The translations under genes were made by a program, and so were the position numbers. The notes under the pieces were generated by a model. That model made no database searches. It was not told where the DNA came from and saw only the letters and a program-made list of their open reading frames with translations. Shown piece after piece: positions 44,132 through 55,583 of a stretch of DNA of 64,000 bases (the first letter of the stretch is position 1; the number at the start of each line of letters is the position of its first letter). Source of the DNA: Oasisia sp. SBJ-2009 (taxonomy: Eukaryota > Annelida > Polychaeta > Sabellida > Siboglinidae). The DNA is taken from assembly GCA_964017155.1 (NCBI GenBank), contig OZ024865.1, positions 44,621,634 through 44,685,633 of the forward strand, in the 5' to 3' direction.

Positions 44132-44640
44132 ACATGTGTAGACTGAAATGTGGGCACAAACATATTATATATAATCTACCAGGACTGTGAACTAGTAAAA
44201 ACGTGATCCAATATAAAGCCCTGTTCGGCAATGTAATCTCTGGTGGATTGCGTTGTCAATCTATCAACTTGCCTACAGATACTGTCAACCTGTTTGAAAC
44301 ATCCATTCATTGAAGTGGCTGCGAACTAGTTCAGTCAATATTCCAATGGCCACTGCAGCCTGTGGTACAGCAAAACACCATTTGAGAACACTTTTCTGAA
44401 TTGCCAGTGACACAACCAACCATGCATTCGTACAACTGCAAAAATGCACAAGCAAACAAACTCGTGTGCGTGCTTGGAAACGTTGGGCCTTGCACAATGG
44501 TGCTGCCACTACCTACACGCATGCATGCATGCACGTGCGCACACATTGTACTGTAGAAGTGACTGAAGCAGGCACAGCCAGCCTACATATCGCTGACAAT
44601 GATTAAGAATGTATTGATTTCTTGCAGCTGAGCTATCCCA
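44132..44640. other. intergenic DNA
   Basis: Minus-strand frames at about 44285-44546 have no family resemblance. Nothing else seen. Confidence 0.35.
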
Positions 44641-45491
44641 ACCAGCTCAGAAAGATATTAGGCAATTCCACACGAGCCAATAAGGCTGCTCGCCGGCAGA
44701 AACCAATAGCGCTTGACGCGCACCATTCGCACACTTGCTGCCCGCCGCACCAGGCCGGCAATTGGGGACAGGCTTAATTACTGTAACGAATACTGCGGTA
44801 TCGGATGCGACAAGTAATTGCAAGCTGGCCTGTTGAACATTGACGCACGACGGCATCGCAGCGGCACAATTTGACGTCGACGTCGACGTGAGCGACGCCG
44901 GACATCTTGCGGAAAGGCACGAGACGCACGCGTGGTGACCGTTTCGCGGCGATGACACTGACGGTGTTCGACGATGACGAGGTTGTGTCATTGAGGCTGT
45001 GACACTCATGGAAGGCGGCACGGCGTGGCAGACTAATTAGATGTCGTACGTTAACGCACAACACACAGACTGTGTTCGCGTCGCACTGTTGTGCTGCGTC
45101 TGTATGACGTGACATCACGAATTAGCATTGGATTAACATTGTCTCACAGCAGTGAATGTGAGTTTCATTTCATTTCATTCTAACTCTCCACAGTGGATAT
45201 CGGTGTGGCTTTGACAAAGGATATTACAAGGGGCACAGTTTTCATTAATACGAACCGGCTGTTAACGGTAAGCTCACAGGATCTGTCTACTGGGACAGTG
45301 ATACACTGACGCATTCTCAGTGGCTGTGTTTCATCGGAAACAAATTTCCCCGCGATGGATTTTTGTGCGGGGCAGAATCACTGCTTAATGCAATTCGACA
45401 CAGACGGACGCGAGTAATTAGTTTGGCTGCCACAAGTGAAATAATGAATGCTCCCGCAAGACGGCCGAAATCTTGCCGGGCAAGATGAAAC
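44641..45491 (+). promoter_or_regulatory. CpG-rich 5' flank of the 535-codon gene
   Basis: Marked rise in CpG (GACGTCGACGTCGACGTGAG at 44874-44893, a short GACGTC/GTCGAC array) up to the start codon at 45492. It probably holds the promoter and 5' UTR. Two minus-strand frames of about 115-125 codons (44647-45118) are probably by-products of the base composition. Confidence 0.4.
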
Positions 45492-45529
45492 ATGAAAGAG
45501 ACGCTGAACGACGGATCTTATCAGAATAA
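45485..45529 (+). other. possible overlapping uORF
   Basis: ATG at 45485 (A at -3) opens 14 codons in another frame and ends TAA at 45529, overlapping the start of the 535-codon frame. Both ATGs have adequate context, so main-frame translation would need leaky scanning. Confidence 0.35.
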
Positions 45530-47099
45530 AAACACCGTGTCCGCGTTGACGTCACCACCGTTCGCGTCACCGACAGCTGGACCGCGGGATAGTGTCGGTG
45601 GGTTGCCGTCGATGTCGGTTAGTGTCACGACTGGGTCACATTGTCGTGTGCGGTCCGCGAACGATGCTAATGGATTATTAAACATGGAGCATTGTAGCGA
45701 CACTAGAATGACGGGTCGGGCGGCGTCGCACGTCACGCACTGTGTCGATGGTGACGCCGACACTAAGCCTTCAAATGACACCAAGAGCAGAAATCAACAG
45801 TCCGACTGCGCTTCGATTCGGGATGTTGATTTGGTGATAGAATCACCACCTGAGGGCCCACCTCGTGTGTGCTCAGGAGGCTCGCAGAAGGAAAGAGCAG
45901 GCAAGATGGAGAACAGCTGTAACGTGTTGGTGTTTCCCAGTGTGCCCACGGAAAGTTCAACGGATGAACCAGACATGAACAAGACCACCGTGGTTGTCCA
46001 CACAGCGAAAACGGACGCCATGTTGGACGTACGAAAGAAGCACAGTTCTGAAACCGGCAATGGTAAGATGAACGACGTAAAACACGTCACGAAAACATTG
46101 AGCGATCCTCAGACTACGACAAAAACACAAGGACCAATCGCTGCGTTACGCAATTCAAAAACGGAAACTACGAACCATTGCAAAGATGGATCCTCGCATA
46201 GTGGTATGACGAAAAAACCGGAGGCGAACACCACTAACGACATTCAGCCGGAACCGTCGACGTCTGCATCGGCGCCATCTGTAGTGGGAAGCCGGAACCG
46301 ACTGACGATTCTGCCGAGAACGACGCAGTATGAGAAACACGCTCTTCTGCAGAACCGCCAGGACTCCGGGATGTCTGAGCTGGAGGAGTTCTTTATGGAG
46401 AAGGAGCAGCAACAGCAGACGTGTCCCCCCCGCGAGGAGGGGGAGAGGGGAAGTAAACCGACGGGTCGGCTCCAGTTGCAACCCCGCGGTGCACAGTGCG
46501 AGAAAAGCGCGCTGCTCGTAAAAAACAAATCCGGCCTCTCGGAGCTGGAGATCTACCTGCTCGAGAAAGACGCCGAAGCGAGTAAAAAAACCTCCGCGAG
46601 CTTCGACGACGCGACGTCTGAACGTCGACAGCGACTTCAGCCGCGGTCGAGCCAATACGAGGAGAGCTCGTTGCTCGAGAATCGCGACGCAAAGGGGCTG
46701 TCCGCCATCGAACAGTTCCTGAACGAAAAGGAGGACGAACTCGCCGAACGCGGCCGCAAATGTGGCACAAACTGCGTGTGCAAGAGCGTCACCTGCCCGA
46801 CGTGTCGCCCGCAAAACGTGGGCGAATCGGGCGAGGATTCGCGCCCGCTGTCGTCGAGCAAACGTGTACATTTCAAGCAGCGCAGCAGCGGCAGCATCGA
46901 GGTTCAGCTGGACGGCAAGGGGGCGAAATCGGGCAATCAGAAGTCGAAGCAACAAGGTAACTCGAGTCGAACCACCAGGTGGCGCCATAGCTTGCGCCTC
47001 CCGCGGCAACACAGTAAGTCGGGAGACGCGATGTCAGACTCAAAAACTGAGAATAATCGAAACCGAATTCAAAGTCAGAAATCGTGTACTGTGTCATAG
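45492..47099 (+). CDS. uncharacterised protein with three internal motif repeats and a Cys cluster
   Basis: 535 residues in one exon; not recognised. TGA at 45486 is in frame just upstream, so ATG 45492 (A at -3, A at +4) is the first possible start. Residues 1-265 are polar, Ser/Thr-rich and probably disordered. Three repeats of about 35 residues follow: 271-305, 327-362 and 380-415. They share an L-PR, Q(Y/C)E, LL, N, then G(M/L)S-(E/A)(L/I)E pattern and end (F/L)(L/M)-EK(E/D); spacing is 53-56. The last part of each looks like an amphipathic helix. At 424-438, five cysteines (CX3CXCX4CX2C) suggest metal binding. The tail (456-535) is basic. No signal peptide or membrane segment is seen. 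The gene is CpG-richer than its surroundings; an AATAAA lies at 48315-48320. A donor-like CAAG|GTAACT near 46955 leaves open that this is a first exon. Function unknown; a scaffold or peptide-ligand protein is only a guess. Confidence 0.75.
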   Translation: MKETLNDGSYQNKNTVSALTSPPFASPTAGPRDSVGGLPSMSVSVTTGSHCRVRSANDANGLLNMEHCSDTRMTGRAASHVTHCVDGDADTKPSNDTKSRNQQSDCASIRDVDLVIESPPEGPPRVCSGGSQKERAGKMENSCNVLVFPSVPTESSTDEPDMNKTTVVVHTAKTDAMLDVRKKHSSETGNGKMNDVKHVTKTLSDPQTTTKTQGPIAALRNSKTETTNHCKDGSSHSGMTKKPEANTTNDIQPEPSTSASAPSVVGSRNRLTILPRTTQYEKHALLQNRQDSGMSELEEFFMEKEQQQQTCPPREEGERGSKPTGRLQLQPRGAQCEKSALLVKNKSGLSELEIYLLEKDAEASKKTSASFDDATSERRQRLQPRSSQYEESSLLENRDAKGLSAIEQFLNEKEDELAERGRKCGTNCVCKSVTCPTCRPQNVGESGEDSRPLSSSKRVHFKQRSSGSIEVQLDGKGAKSGNQKSKQQGNSSRTTRWRHSLRLPRQHSKSGDAMSDSKTENNRNRIQSQKSCTVS

Positions 47100-48310
47100 C
47101 CCCAGTCAAACGGACGGGAACACGAAAATTTTGTTGTGATTTGTATCAACGATTTACTGGCATTGGAGCCTGCAGGTGATTCTTAGAAATGTGTCAGGAA
47201 TTTATTTCTAACTGGTTGGATATTCTCCCGGCAACCTGCAGCTAAGCGTTACATTTGTCAGACGGTGATAATCTGCAGCGAAAAATGTGTCAGACAATGC
47301 TAATCTGCCGATGATTATGGTGTCTGCGTTTAGCTTGTAGTCCGTGCGACAAATGGATTATCGTACATGAGAACTATGGGATTAACAATAGATTCTCTTA
47401 CGAAGGGAAACGGAAGTTATGTTATCTATGTGCCAGAAGCGCAGGATGAGTCGACAGTGACATGACGACGTGTCACCTTACTAGAGTGACACGTCATGTG
47501 TCAAGATGGTGTCAAGCTCAATTCAAGGTCAGTTGCCGATATGAGTTTGGTGACCTTAAGTCTTGGTGTACATAAGACATATCAAGAGCGAAGCTTTGGT
47601 GCACCAAACGTTTGACTGAACATTCGACGTTTGATCACTGGTGACATGTTACACCACAGTTGTGTCAGACCGCGTCCGTGTCGGGCTTTGTCACATACGT
47701 CGGTGTCAACGCCAATGCTGCAATGTCAGCAGCATTATGTATTGTCTGTGTCACTGTTGTGTAGCAGTGTCGATGTCGGTGTCAATGTGTGACTGCGTCA
47801 ATACCAAAGCCTCTGTGTCGTCATCGTCTGACGGTGTCACTGTCAGAGTCACTGTCACAGTCACTGGGTCAGAATCATGTGATATTGTATGAACGATGGA
47901 GTTTTATCGTGGGAATCATTGATGATTCCTAGAAACCTGTCAATGTCCCGGGATGTCAATATTGATGAACGTCAATATTCATGAATTATGTAAATAACAG
48001 TTATGTACAACGGGCCGTGTGATACTAACCTAGAACTCCTTCCGGATTACAATAACCTCACATCCAAATGGTTGGAACAATGTGTAATGTAATGGCACAA
48101 TTGCTATGTCTCGCATGATTACAAACCTCACTGGCCTGACACTTTGTGACCAGATTCATTCAACACATTGAACACTCATTTTATGGTGTGTAATTTCTTT
48201 GTTGTGGAAATAACAAAGGGAAAGCTGGACCTGCTGCATTTAATCAATTGTCAAAGTTGTACAATTACTTGGTATTACGCATTTGCGTGATGTCCTACAA
48301 TCATTAATTA
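47100..48310. other. presumed 3' UTR and flank
   Basis: Stays fairly CpG- and GTGTCA-rich to about 47900 (short GTCACTGTCA-type repeats near 47835-47865), then becomes AT-rich. Frames here are low in complexity. Confidence 0.35.
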
Positions 48311-49390
48311 TTAAAATAAACTGCATAATTCACTACGACAATCATTGTTAATGGAAAGGTCTTTGTACTGCTCATGAAACCAGCTCAAAAATGTGTTTAC
48401 TTTCAACCGTTTGTTGGCAGGGCTAGTGCAATCCAGATTGATGGCGTCTGTTAACTGAGATTTCTCAATTAATGTACGAGTACAGCATGCGATGCCAAAA
48501 ACCAAGTAATATGGCTGGACTTGAATACAGACAGACCACCAAATGTCTAGGAACACATCCTGGAGTATGTTTTGATTTTGTGCGCTCCCTTTATCTCTGA
48601 GAGTTGGGAAACAGAGGCACGTGTCTATCCTGGTCAACTTGTATGTTACATAAATATTGTTTCATAAATACAGCTATCTTTCCGAGTCTCTTCTACGTTT
48701 GTTTTACATAATTCAGAACATCATTACGCAATTCACGGAGCCACAAACGTTGATGATCGGGTTTAGTAACAAAATCAAATATTACAGTACCATAATGCCA
48801 GCACATATTAGACTGATGACTAAAAAAATTCATTTATGTACCGATCTACTGATGTATGTCTGCCAGTCTTGTGGTAGATGCTCCATCAGTCCAATCATTT
48901 GAAGTAAAAATTGATAAACTATGGAATAATCATCCAACAAAAATGATTTTACTGCACCATCTCTACTATGGACTGTGTCACCTTTAGACGCATGCGCACA
49001 GTCTCAAAACAATGCTCAAGAAGAGGCAGGAATGCCTAATACAAGCCAGAAAAGGACCTGTAAGAATAAATAACAATTGTGTGCTGTTATGATAAAACAG
49101 GCAGACTTGCAGTAAACAAAAGTACTTTTGTTTAAATAATGGTTGCGGAAATTATAACTAATTGTAATACATACTACCATGAACTGGTACTTACAATGTT
49201 GCCTACACATGATGCGATGTTCTGATACCAATGGTAACAATGTGTTCCCGCAATAAGTGTCAACACCACAATGACTTATTTCCCATGATGCATTATAAAT
49301 GTCAAGAATACACCCATCCAAACATAATGCTGTGTTTGTCGAGACATTACAAACATGCACGTCACCACCATATGTTCTAGTTGGTGTCAA
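48311..49390 (-). other. two unexplained minus-strand open segments
   Basis: Open stretches at 48637-48311 (about 108 codons; contains IWWSVCIQVQPYYLVFG and NTFLSWFHEQYKDL) and 49390-49016 (about 124 codons; begins TRTYGGDVHVCNVSTNTALC and has eight or more cysteines up to a donor-like CATT|GTAAGTACC near 49193). Their composition looks more protein-like than most chance frames here, and they lie 380 bp apart on one strand. No family was recognised and neither has a clear ATG. They could be exons of one gene, remains of a transposon, or chance. Confidence 0.2.
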
Positions 49391-49762
49391 ATGATGTGTC
49401 GTTTTACGCTCGTGGTAATAACCACCTTACGTATTCCACGCAGGCATCTTTGATTGGATTCAGTGTAAGGTTTTTTCTTATGCTCCCAAATTTAACACTC
49501 GCTGTCGCAACCGATAACACACTTCAATGAACTAAGGCATGGAATGCTATTGAAAATGTCTGTTGGAACTTGGAACTATATACCATGATGCACAACAACA
49601 ATTATGGATGATAGGATGAGAGATCTCATCAGAATGTTAACAGTATCTATTGCTGTAAGTGTATTTTATCCATGACACATTAAATTATATTATACAAGCT
49701 ATACAAATTAATTTATTCTAGGTAATAATCACCATAAGTCAACAACAAATATATACATTAGG

Positions 49763-49763
<1 letters not shown>
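49391..49763. other. intergenic DNA
   Basis: AT-rich; nothing identified. Confidence 0.4.
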
Positions 49764-49800
<37 letters not shown>

Positions 49801-49864
49801 ATGTGCGTGTGTGCGTGTGTGCGTGTGTGCCTGTGTGTCTGGGTGTGTGTCTGGGTGTGTGTCT

Positions 49865-49922
<58 letters not shown>

Positions 49923-49979
49923 ATGCGCATGTGTGCGTGTGTATATGTTTTTGTGTATGTATCTGTGGGTGGGGATGGG

Positions 49980-50032
<53 letters not shown>

Positions 50033-50055
50033 TGTGTATGTGTATGTGTGAGGTG
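49764..50055. repeat. (TG)n and (TA)n microsatellite compound
   Basis: TG repeats with TGCG and TCTGGG interruptions to about 49920, a mixed zone, then a perfect TA run at 49987-50029. Simple sequence. Confidence 0.97.
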
Positions 50056-50149
50056 CATGCATGTGTTCATATGCACACATATGCATATGAGCTTCCATAC
50101 ATCTGATTTCCAATGCACCCAGTTGTTTTAATCCCGGTGAATTTAAATC

Positions 50150-50560
50150 ACAGCACAATGCGAACCCGTGCCAATCTGACTAACAATAACTCTCCTGGCA
50201 AACAACCTGTTACAGCTGTTTTTTCCCAGTCCATTTCCCCCGCTCCCGTGCCTGGGCCTTCACTCCGACTGAAACCGATGGCGGATTTTGCATTAACAAT
50301 GTATGAAAGGCTGTGAGAGCAATCGACCGAGCTCCAAGCTCCCTGCGCCTGGCAAACAGGTCAATATACCCGGTGGAGGTGTTGTTACGGCTCTGACAAC
50401 TGGAACAAGAACCTGGACAGAAGCGATTCAATCGTGTCTGCCGTCCTGGAGACACACGCAGCCGTATCCCACAAGGAGCTGCCAATTTCAACAAGACCTT
50501 GTCTGTGCTTCCATTTGTTATTAATATTATCATGAGTATGGCGACGCATAAAGGATGCAA
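50150..50560. promoter_or_regulatory. GC-richer non-coding island
   Basis: Low-repeat, GC-richer patch without a convincing frame. Its right end, TTTGTTATTAATATTATCAT then GAGT (50514-50537), recurs at 50886-50908, each followed by GGCGACGCATAAA. That is a short direct duplication 370 bp apart. Confidence 0.3.
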
Positions 50561-51782
50561 AATGTTTCTCTTAATTACAGGACGTTCATGAATATGTCAG
50601 TATTATATTTGTACATCAGGTGCAGTAATTAATACAACCCTGAAAGTTTGAGAACTTTTTAATGAAATACGTTTTATTTACCATGATATAAATCAGTCAT
50701 AAACTACATCATATATTGTGAATTTGTGTTTAATACACATCATGACTGGGATGAAGTATAAACTCAAAGATGTATTTAGAATACACCAATAATGTTAGTC
50801 TTTAAGCCTTTACTGGCAATATAACCGACATACTTTGTTAAACTGGTACATTTCTCTGATATCTAATCACCATCCTCACTTTGTATTTGTTATTAATATT
50901 ATCATGAGTGGCGACGCATAAATACTGTCAGTGTGGGTGCAGTCAAATGGGGAGACTCCAGAATTACTAAGCCTGTGTAGTAATTTTAATAGGAAGTTCC
51001 TATCTTGGCACAGCAAAATGTGAAATTGTTGTACACCTATAGGTGTGTTAACCTGAAGGTGTGTTAACCCGAAGGTGTGTTACAATTAACTCAGCCCATG
51101 TTGGCAACATTGCCAATGAAGCTTATTTCGAAACTGGATTTTTTTACCATCTGAATGTGCTTTGGTTCTGAAACTTAATAACTTATCAATATTTGCAGCA
51201 GCATATTTATTGTAGTCTTACAAACAGTATAGTAATTAATAATTAACAAACTTGGAACAGAGTGCCTCCTGTTTAATCAATAACCCCACACTATTTTGAC
51301 GTGTTAATTGTCTATTTATACAACTGAAACAAGTTTCACAATTGAGAAGAGAGAGGGGGGCTACAAACAAACACAAAAAACGTTTTGTGGAGGCCATATA
51401 ACAAATGTTTTATTGAAGTCCCTATAGTTCCTGTAATCCAGCACTATACTTAACTCAACTACCATGGTGATAATGTGTGCGAGACCACAAAGTCAGTCTT
51501 TGTATACAGACAACAATTGTGCTTCAATAGACATATTTGGGTAATCTGAGTCTTATAATTAATATAATACAAATAAGCAAATCAATACAATTACTAACAG
51601 TTTACTGCCACATGAAGGGAAAGTTGTGTGCAGCGCCACAAGGCTCTCTAAAATATAATTATCATAAACCAATTATCTAATTACTCAATTACCTATTTGC
51701 TTAATTATGTAATTACCTAATTGTGGTCAGTCCACCAGAGAATTCTTATATCATAATTTAATCATTAATACTATGACATAAC
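50561..51782. other. AT-rich intergenic DNA
   Basis: Besides the second copy of the short duplication at 50886-50922, nothing identified. Confidence 0.4.
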
Positions 51783-51924
51783 ATGCACACACTGACACAT
51801 TCACACACTGACACATTCACACACACACCACACACACAAACATTCACGCACACATTCATGCACACACACACATGCACACACACACACTCACACACAAAAA
51901 CACACATTCACGCACACATTTATG

Positions 51925-51967
<43 letters not shown>

Positions 51968-52275
51968 TTGCACACATATATACACACACACACATTTGCA
52001 CACATATACACACACACACACACACACATTTGCACACATATACACACATGAACATACATGTACACACACAACACACACATACAAGCACATATACACACAA
52101 TACATACATTCACATACACATACATACATACATACATGCACACACACACGCACACACACCACACACACACATACAAGCACATATACACACACATACATTC
52201 ACATACACACACACACACATATAGACATACAACACACATGCACGTACGCATGCGCGCACACTCACAACACACGAC
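51783..52275. repeat. (CA)n-rich tract
   Basis: About 490 bp of CA repeats with TTTGCACACATATA-type interruptions recurring every 35-45 bp. Long frames in it encode only Thr/His repeats. Confidence 0.97.
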
Positions 52276-53379
52276 ACTTCACTCACTGGTCAACTGACCA
52301 AAAAAAGTGACCATCATCTGTGGTGGGGCGGTCACATGTGGCTCGGTGACCGGTGGCGTAATTGCCCCACTTCTAGGTGTAGGCTAAATAATTATTCGAA
52401 ATTTACTATCTGGTTAGTGTAGATTAGGGTTGGTGTGAATGAACGGTGTGATTGATTAATACATTATAATACTTAATCATGATAAGGTTTTATAACCACA
52501 GCAGTAATGCTACTATACGTTGTATGTTGAAATGTGGGCTCTGTCTACCTGAGGGGGAGGTGACGCGTATGAGGCTCTGTCATAAGCCTGGCCTTGGGGA
52601 GTAGAGCCCACATTTCTCTTTCTGTTAACAATTTTATAAGCAATAAACGTCATTACTTTGGCCATCTTTCATCGCTACTTTTGACTCGTGTTGGTGCTTG
52701 CATAAAATCTATTATGCCACCATTTCCATGCTGCCATTTACATGTACCACCAATCTGCAATAACTCAGGCCTCAACCAAGAATTTCAAACAGTCTCAAAA
52801 CTAGTGTCGATCAAAATGGCAAATTCACATCTGACTATAAATGTTGACGCTCAAAATAGGAAAAAAGCAAACGTGAACATAAAAAATTACCAACATTTGG
52901 ATTCCTGCCTATAATTTGTGGTGCTAATTTTACTTAAAATTTGGTAAAACTGTAAGTTTATTGCTAAACAGTGTTCTAGATTGCAAAGTGCATTATCGAC
53001 AATGAAACCACGTGTACATATTATGTAGAGAATGCAGGCTCACATAGGATGTTATTAAGTTCTTATCAATTAATGTTAGGTTATTTTTATTGACATAATT
53101 GACTACCTGTATTAAAGCCTAAGTGGTTATGCTGGTTATAGAGGTTATATTATTAACGTTTTGCATACATTTTGCATAAACAATTACTTGTAAACACCAT
53201 CTTATTGGTGGGCAGTACAGCTAATTGATACAAAGTCACGTCTTTAACTATTACTCTTAACAACTTCACACGAACGTTTAATAAAAACAATGTGTGATAA
53301 CCAACCTGTGCCCTTCAAGTGACCTTTAACAAAATCGCCCCCTAGTGAGAACAACCAACAATAACAATCAACCAGCAGA
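52276..53379. other. intergenic DNA
   Basis: No gene or repeat recognised. Confidence 0.4.
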
Positions 53380-53800
53380 CATGAGCGACTCTCGAAATAT
53401 TCGCTAGCAAAACAGTCTTAAAATAGCCGCCTACGTTTCTATTAAAAGATTGCATGACGGAGAGGAAACATTAAACTCTCAACATCGGAGCCGGATTCGT
53501 CATAAATGTTCGCCTGTTTCTGTCATTGGAAGTTAATTAACTGGCCGTGAATTTCCCATGTCGCTGCGCTGGAAAACAAAGTAATGCGAGGCGCGAGATC
53601 CATAAGAAAACGCGGAATCGGGTTACGTCTTGCCGATGTGAAGGCTGGACACTACATTGGAATGGACAAGCTACGCTGTTGGGTCCAACATAATCCAAAA
53701 TTAATGAGACCAGGTAATGTAATCGACGAGACGTGACTAATTGACACCTGTGGTTGCACCTGGGTAATGGAGGCAGGGTTATTGTGGTGGTCAACCTGTG
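53380..53800. promoter_or_regulatory. CpG-richer island with homeodomain-type words
   Basis: Compact GC-richer region with GTTAATTAAC (53532-53541), ACTAATTGACACCTG (53735-53749, homeodomain plus E-box) and no convincing frame. Possible enhancer; inference only. Confidence 0.3.
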
Positions 53801-53849
53801 TCCAGTCAATACTGACCAGTCCTTGTGATAGCTCTCTGTAATGGCTAAT

Positions 53850-54212
53850 TATAGAGTGTGAGGGCTGGAATGGGAAGAAAGTCGTGTGAACCCTGTAGAG
53901 AAGGGGTTGGGAGGATTGGGTTTGGAAGTTTGTGCCTTTGGGGTCATGAGGTGTTGTGGAACTGGGAGGTGTTGTGGACTGGTGTTGGGGATGTGGGAAG
54001 TGTGGGGATTGGGAGGGGATGGGATGGACTGGGATGTTGAGGGTTGGGAACTGCTGTAGATTGGGAGGTGTGGCGTTTGGGAGGTGGATTTTGCTGTGGT
54101 GGAGTCAGCGTTGTGGATTGGGAGTTACTGGAATTGTGGATTGGGATGTACAATGTTTGGGAGGAGTTATGAATTGGGAGGTGATTGGGGGTATACTGTT
54201 TGGGAAGTGTTA
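53850..54212 (+). repeat. degenerate GGGAGGTGTTG-type G-rich repeat
   Basis: Loose repeats of TTGGGAGGTGTTGTGGA over about 360 bp, many G triplets on the plus strand; G-quadruplex formation is possible. Confidence 0.75.
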
Positions 54213-54213
54213 T

Positions 54214-54264
<51 letters not shown>

Positions 54265-54270
54265 ATATAG
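54213..54270. repeat. (TA)n/(GT)n microsatellite
   Basis: TA run, GT run, then TA-rich sequence. Confidence 0.95.
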
Positions 54271-54604
54271 TTAAAAAAAATATGTTTTGACATTATTACA
54301 AGAAATAAAATCTAATAATATCTTCACAAGGATTAGAATAACTATTGTTTGTTTGGTCCAGCATAAATGTAAGAAATTATTAATGTTTACGTTAACATGA
54401 CAACGAATCCAAGAATAATAAATCCCAGAAGCATCAGAATCGCCTTTAATATAATTCTTTAATCAAAACGGCGCAGACACAGTGCAATACAAGAAACGTG
54501 GGTAAAATATGCCCCCGGCTGCTGCCAACTTGCTAAATGGGAACCGATCCGCGCAAATCGATGGCTAGCTCAACAATTACACGAGAATTAATCTCGTTGC
54601 GTCA

Positions 54605-54618
54605 GTTGCCTAGGTAAC
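54605..54618. promoter_or_regulatory. RFX-type X-box
   Basis: GTTGCCTAGGTAAC fits the RFX X-box consensus (RYYNYY, 1-3 bases, RRNRAC) on both half-sites and is nearly palindromic. It lies in a CpG-richer, low-repeat patch (54440-54620). RFX factors control ciliary and other genes; no gene start is recognised next to it. Confidence 0.4.
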
Positions 54619-55382
54619 ACATTGTAACCGTGTAGTTGCACACAAGTATCACTTCCATACTTGTCATGCAGTCAGACGTCGCAAAACTCAAACAGGTGTA
54701 GCAACTTGCAACGCAGCATTCGACCGACAATTCTGTGTTACCGACTGTCTGTGTTGATACGAAAAACTTGTCATAAAGCAACCCACTTTCAGCCATCTTT
54801 TTAAAACAAATTACCATTTTAACATTGCAATGCTCAGCACCTTCAGAAGGTGCACTGCATGCTAAATTATAAATAACTGTTTAAATGGTAAATGCCACCT
54901 TTATTGTACAATCCGGTGGGACTAAAATGAAAATTACTAGAAAGTTGTGTGAAATGCTCTTTCCACGTTGAATCTGGATCATGACAAAAAGTGGAATGCA
55001 GCACAGTTGACTCCCGTGAATCTCCTTCCACAACTGGATCATTTGTAGTAACACTGGGAGATATTTCATTAATACTCTTATGCGAACTCACAAGCCCAAG
55101 TCGGCTCTTCAAAACTGATTTTGCTACAATGTAATTACAGCAATTTTACGCACTGAAAACTATTAATATCTGATCAGGCTTTCATTCTAGGTTATTTAGT
55201 TATATGTTGTGTCCTTGATTATGTATAGTTTTGTATATAGTAGCAGTTTTCATATTTTGTAAAAGTTAAAAAGTAATTCTGTGTAATGACGGATTTTCAT
55301 CATGAGCTCATAACTTTAGTGAAACAGACCAAGATTGGATCCTTTTTAATAACGTTCCAAGTGGGGATAAAATAAATGTAAT
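54619..55382. other. intergenic DNA
   Basis: Nothing identified. Confidence 0.4.
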
Positions 55383-55583
55383 GTAAAGGTAAAAAAGGTA
55401 AGTTCCTATGTGCACATTATTGAGTCCATGTGACACTTTACCCTTTAGTCTGAGCTAAATGAACTAGAGCAATGGAGAGAGAACAAATCTTCCCAAGGTT
55501 TGACACAACAGGACAGGATTTGAACCGGGGTTCTCTCAGTTCAAACATCTGACACCCTCGTCACTGTGTCACTGCGCTTCATA
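55383..55583 (-). repeat. tRNA-derived SINE, family A, internally deleted
   Basis: Keeps the 3' end (AAAAAAGGTAAGTTCCTATG reversed), a shortened core, and the body/head from CTAAATGAACTAGAGCAATG through GGATTTGAACCGGGGTTCTC. More diverged than the MYO19 copies. Confidence 0.65.

Noticed and set aside
44647..45118. Two overlapping minus-strand frames of about 115-125 codons
   Set aside because: CpG-rich flank DNA. No family resemblance, and the two frames read the same DNA.
46155..47012. 285-codon minus-strand frame
   Set aside because: Antisense shadow of the 535-residue gene, open because of its composition. The plus-strand frame has the internal repeats and a clear start.
49729..52310. 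His/Thr and Cys/Val frames in both strands
   Set aside because: Translated CA/TG microsatellites.
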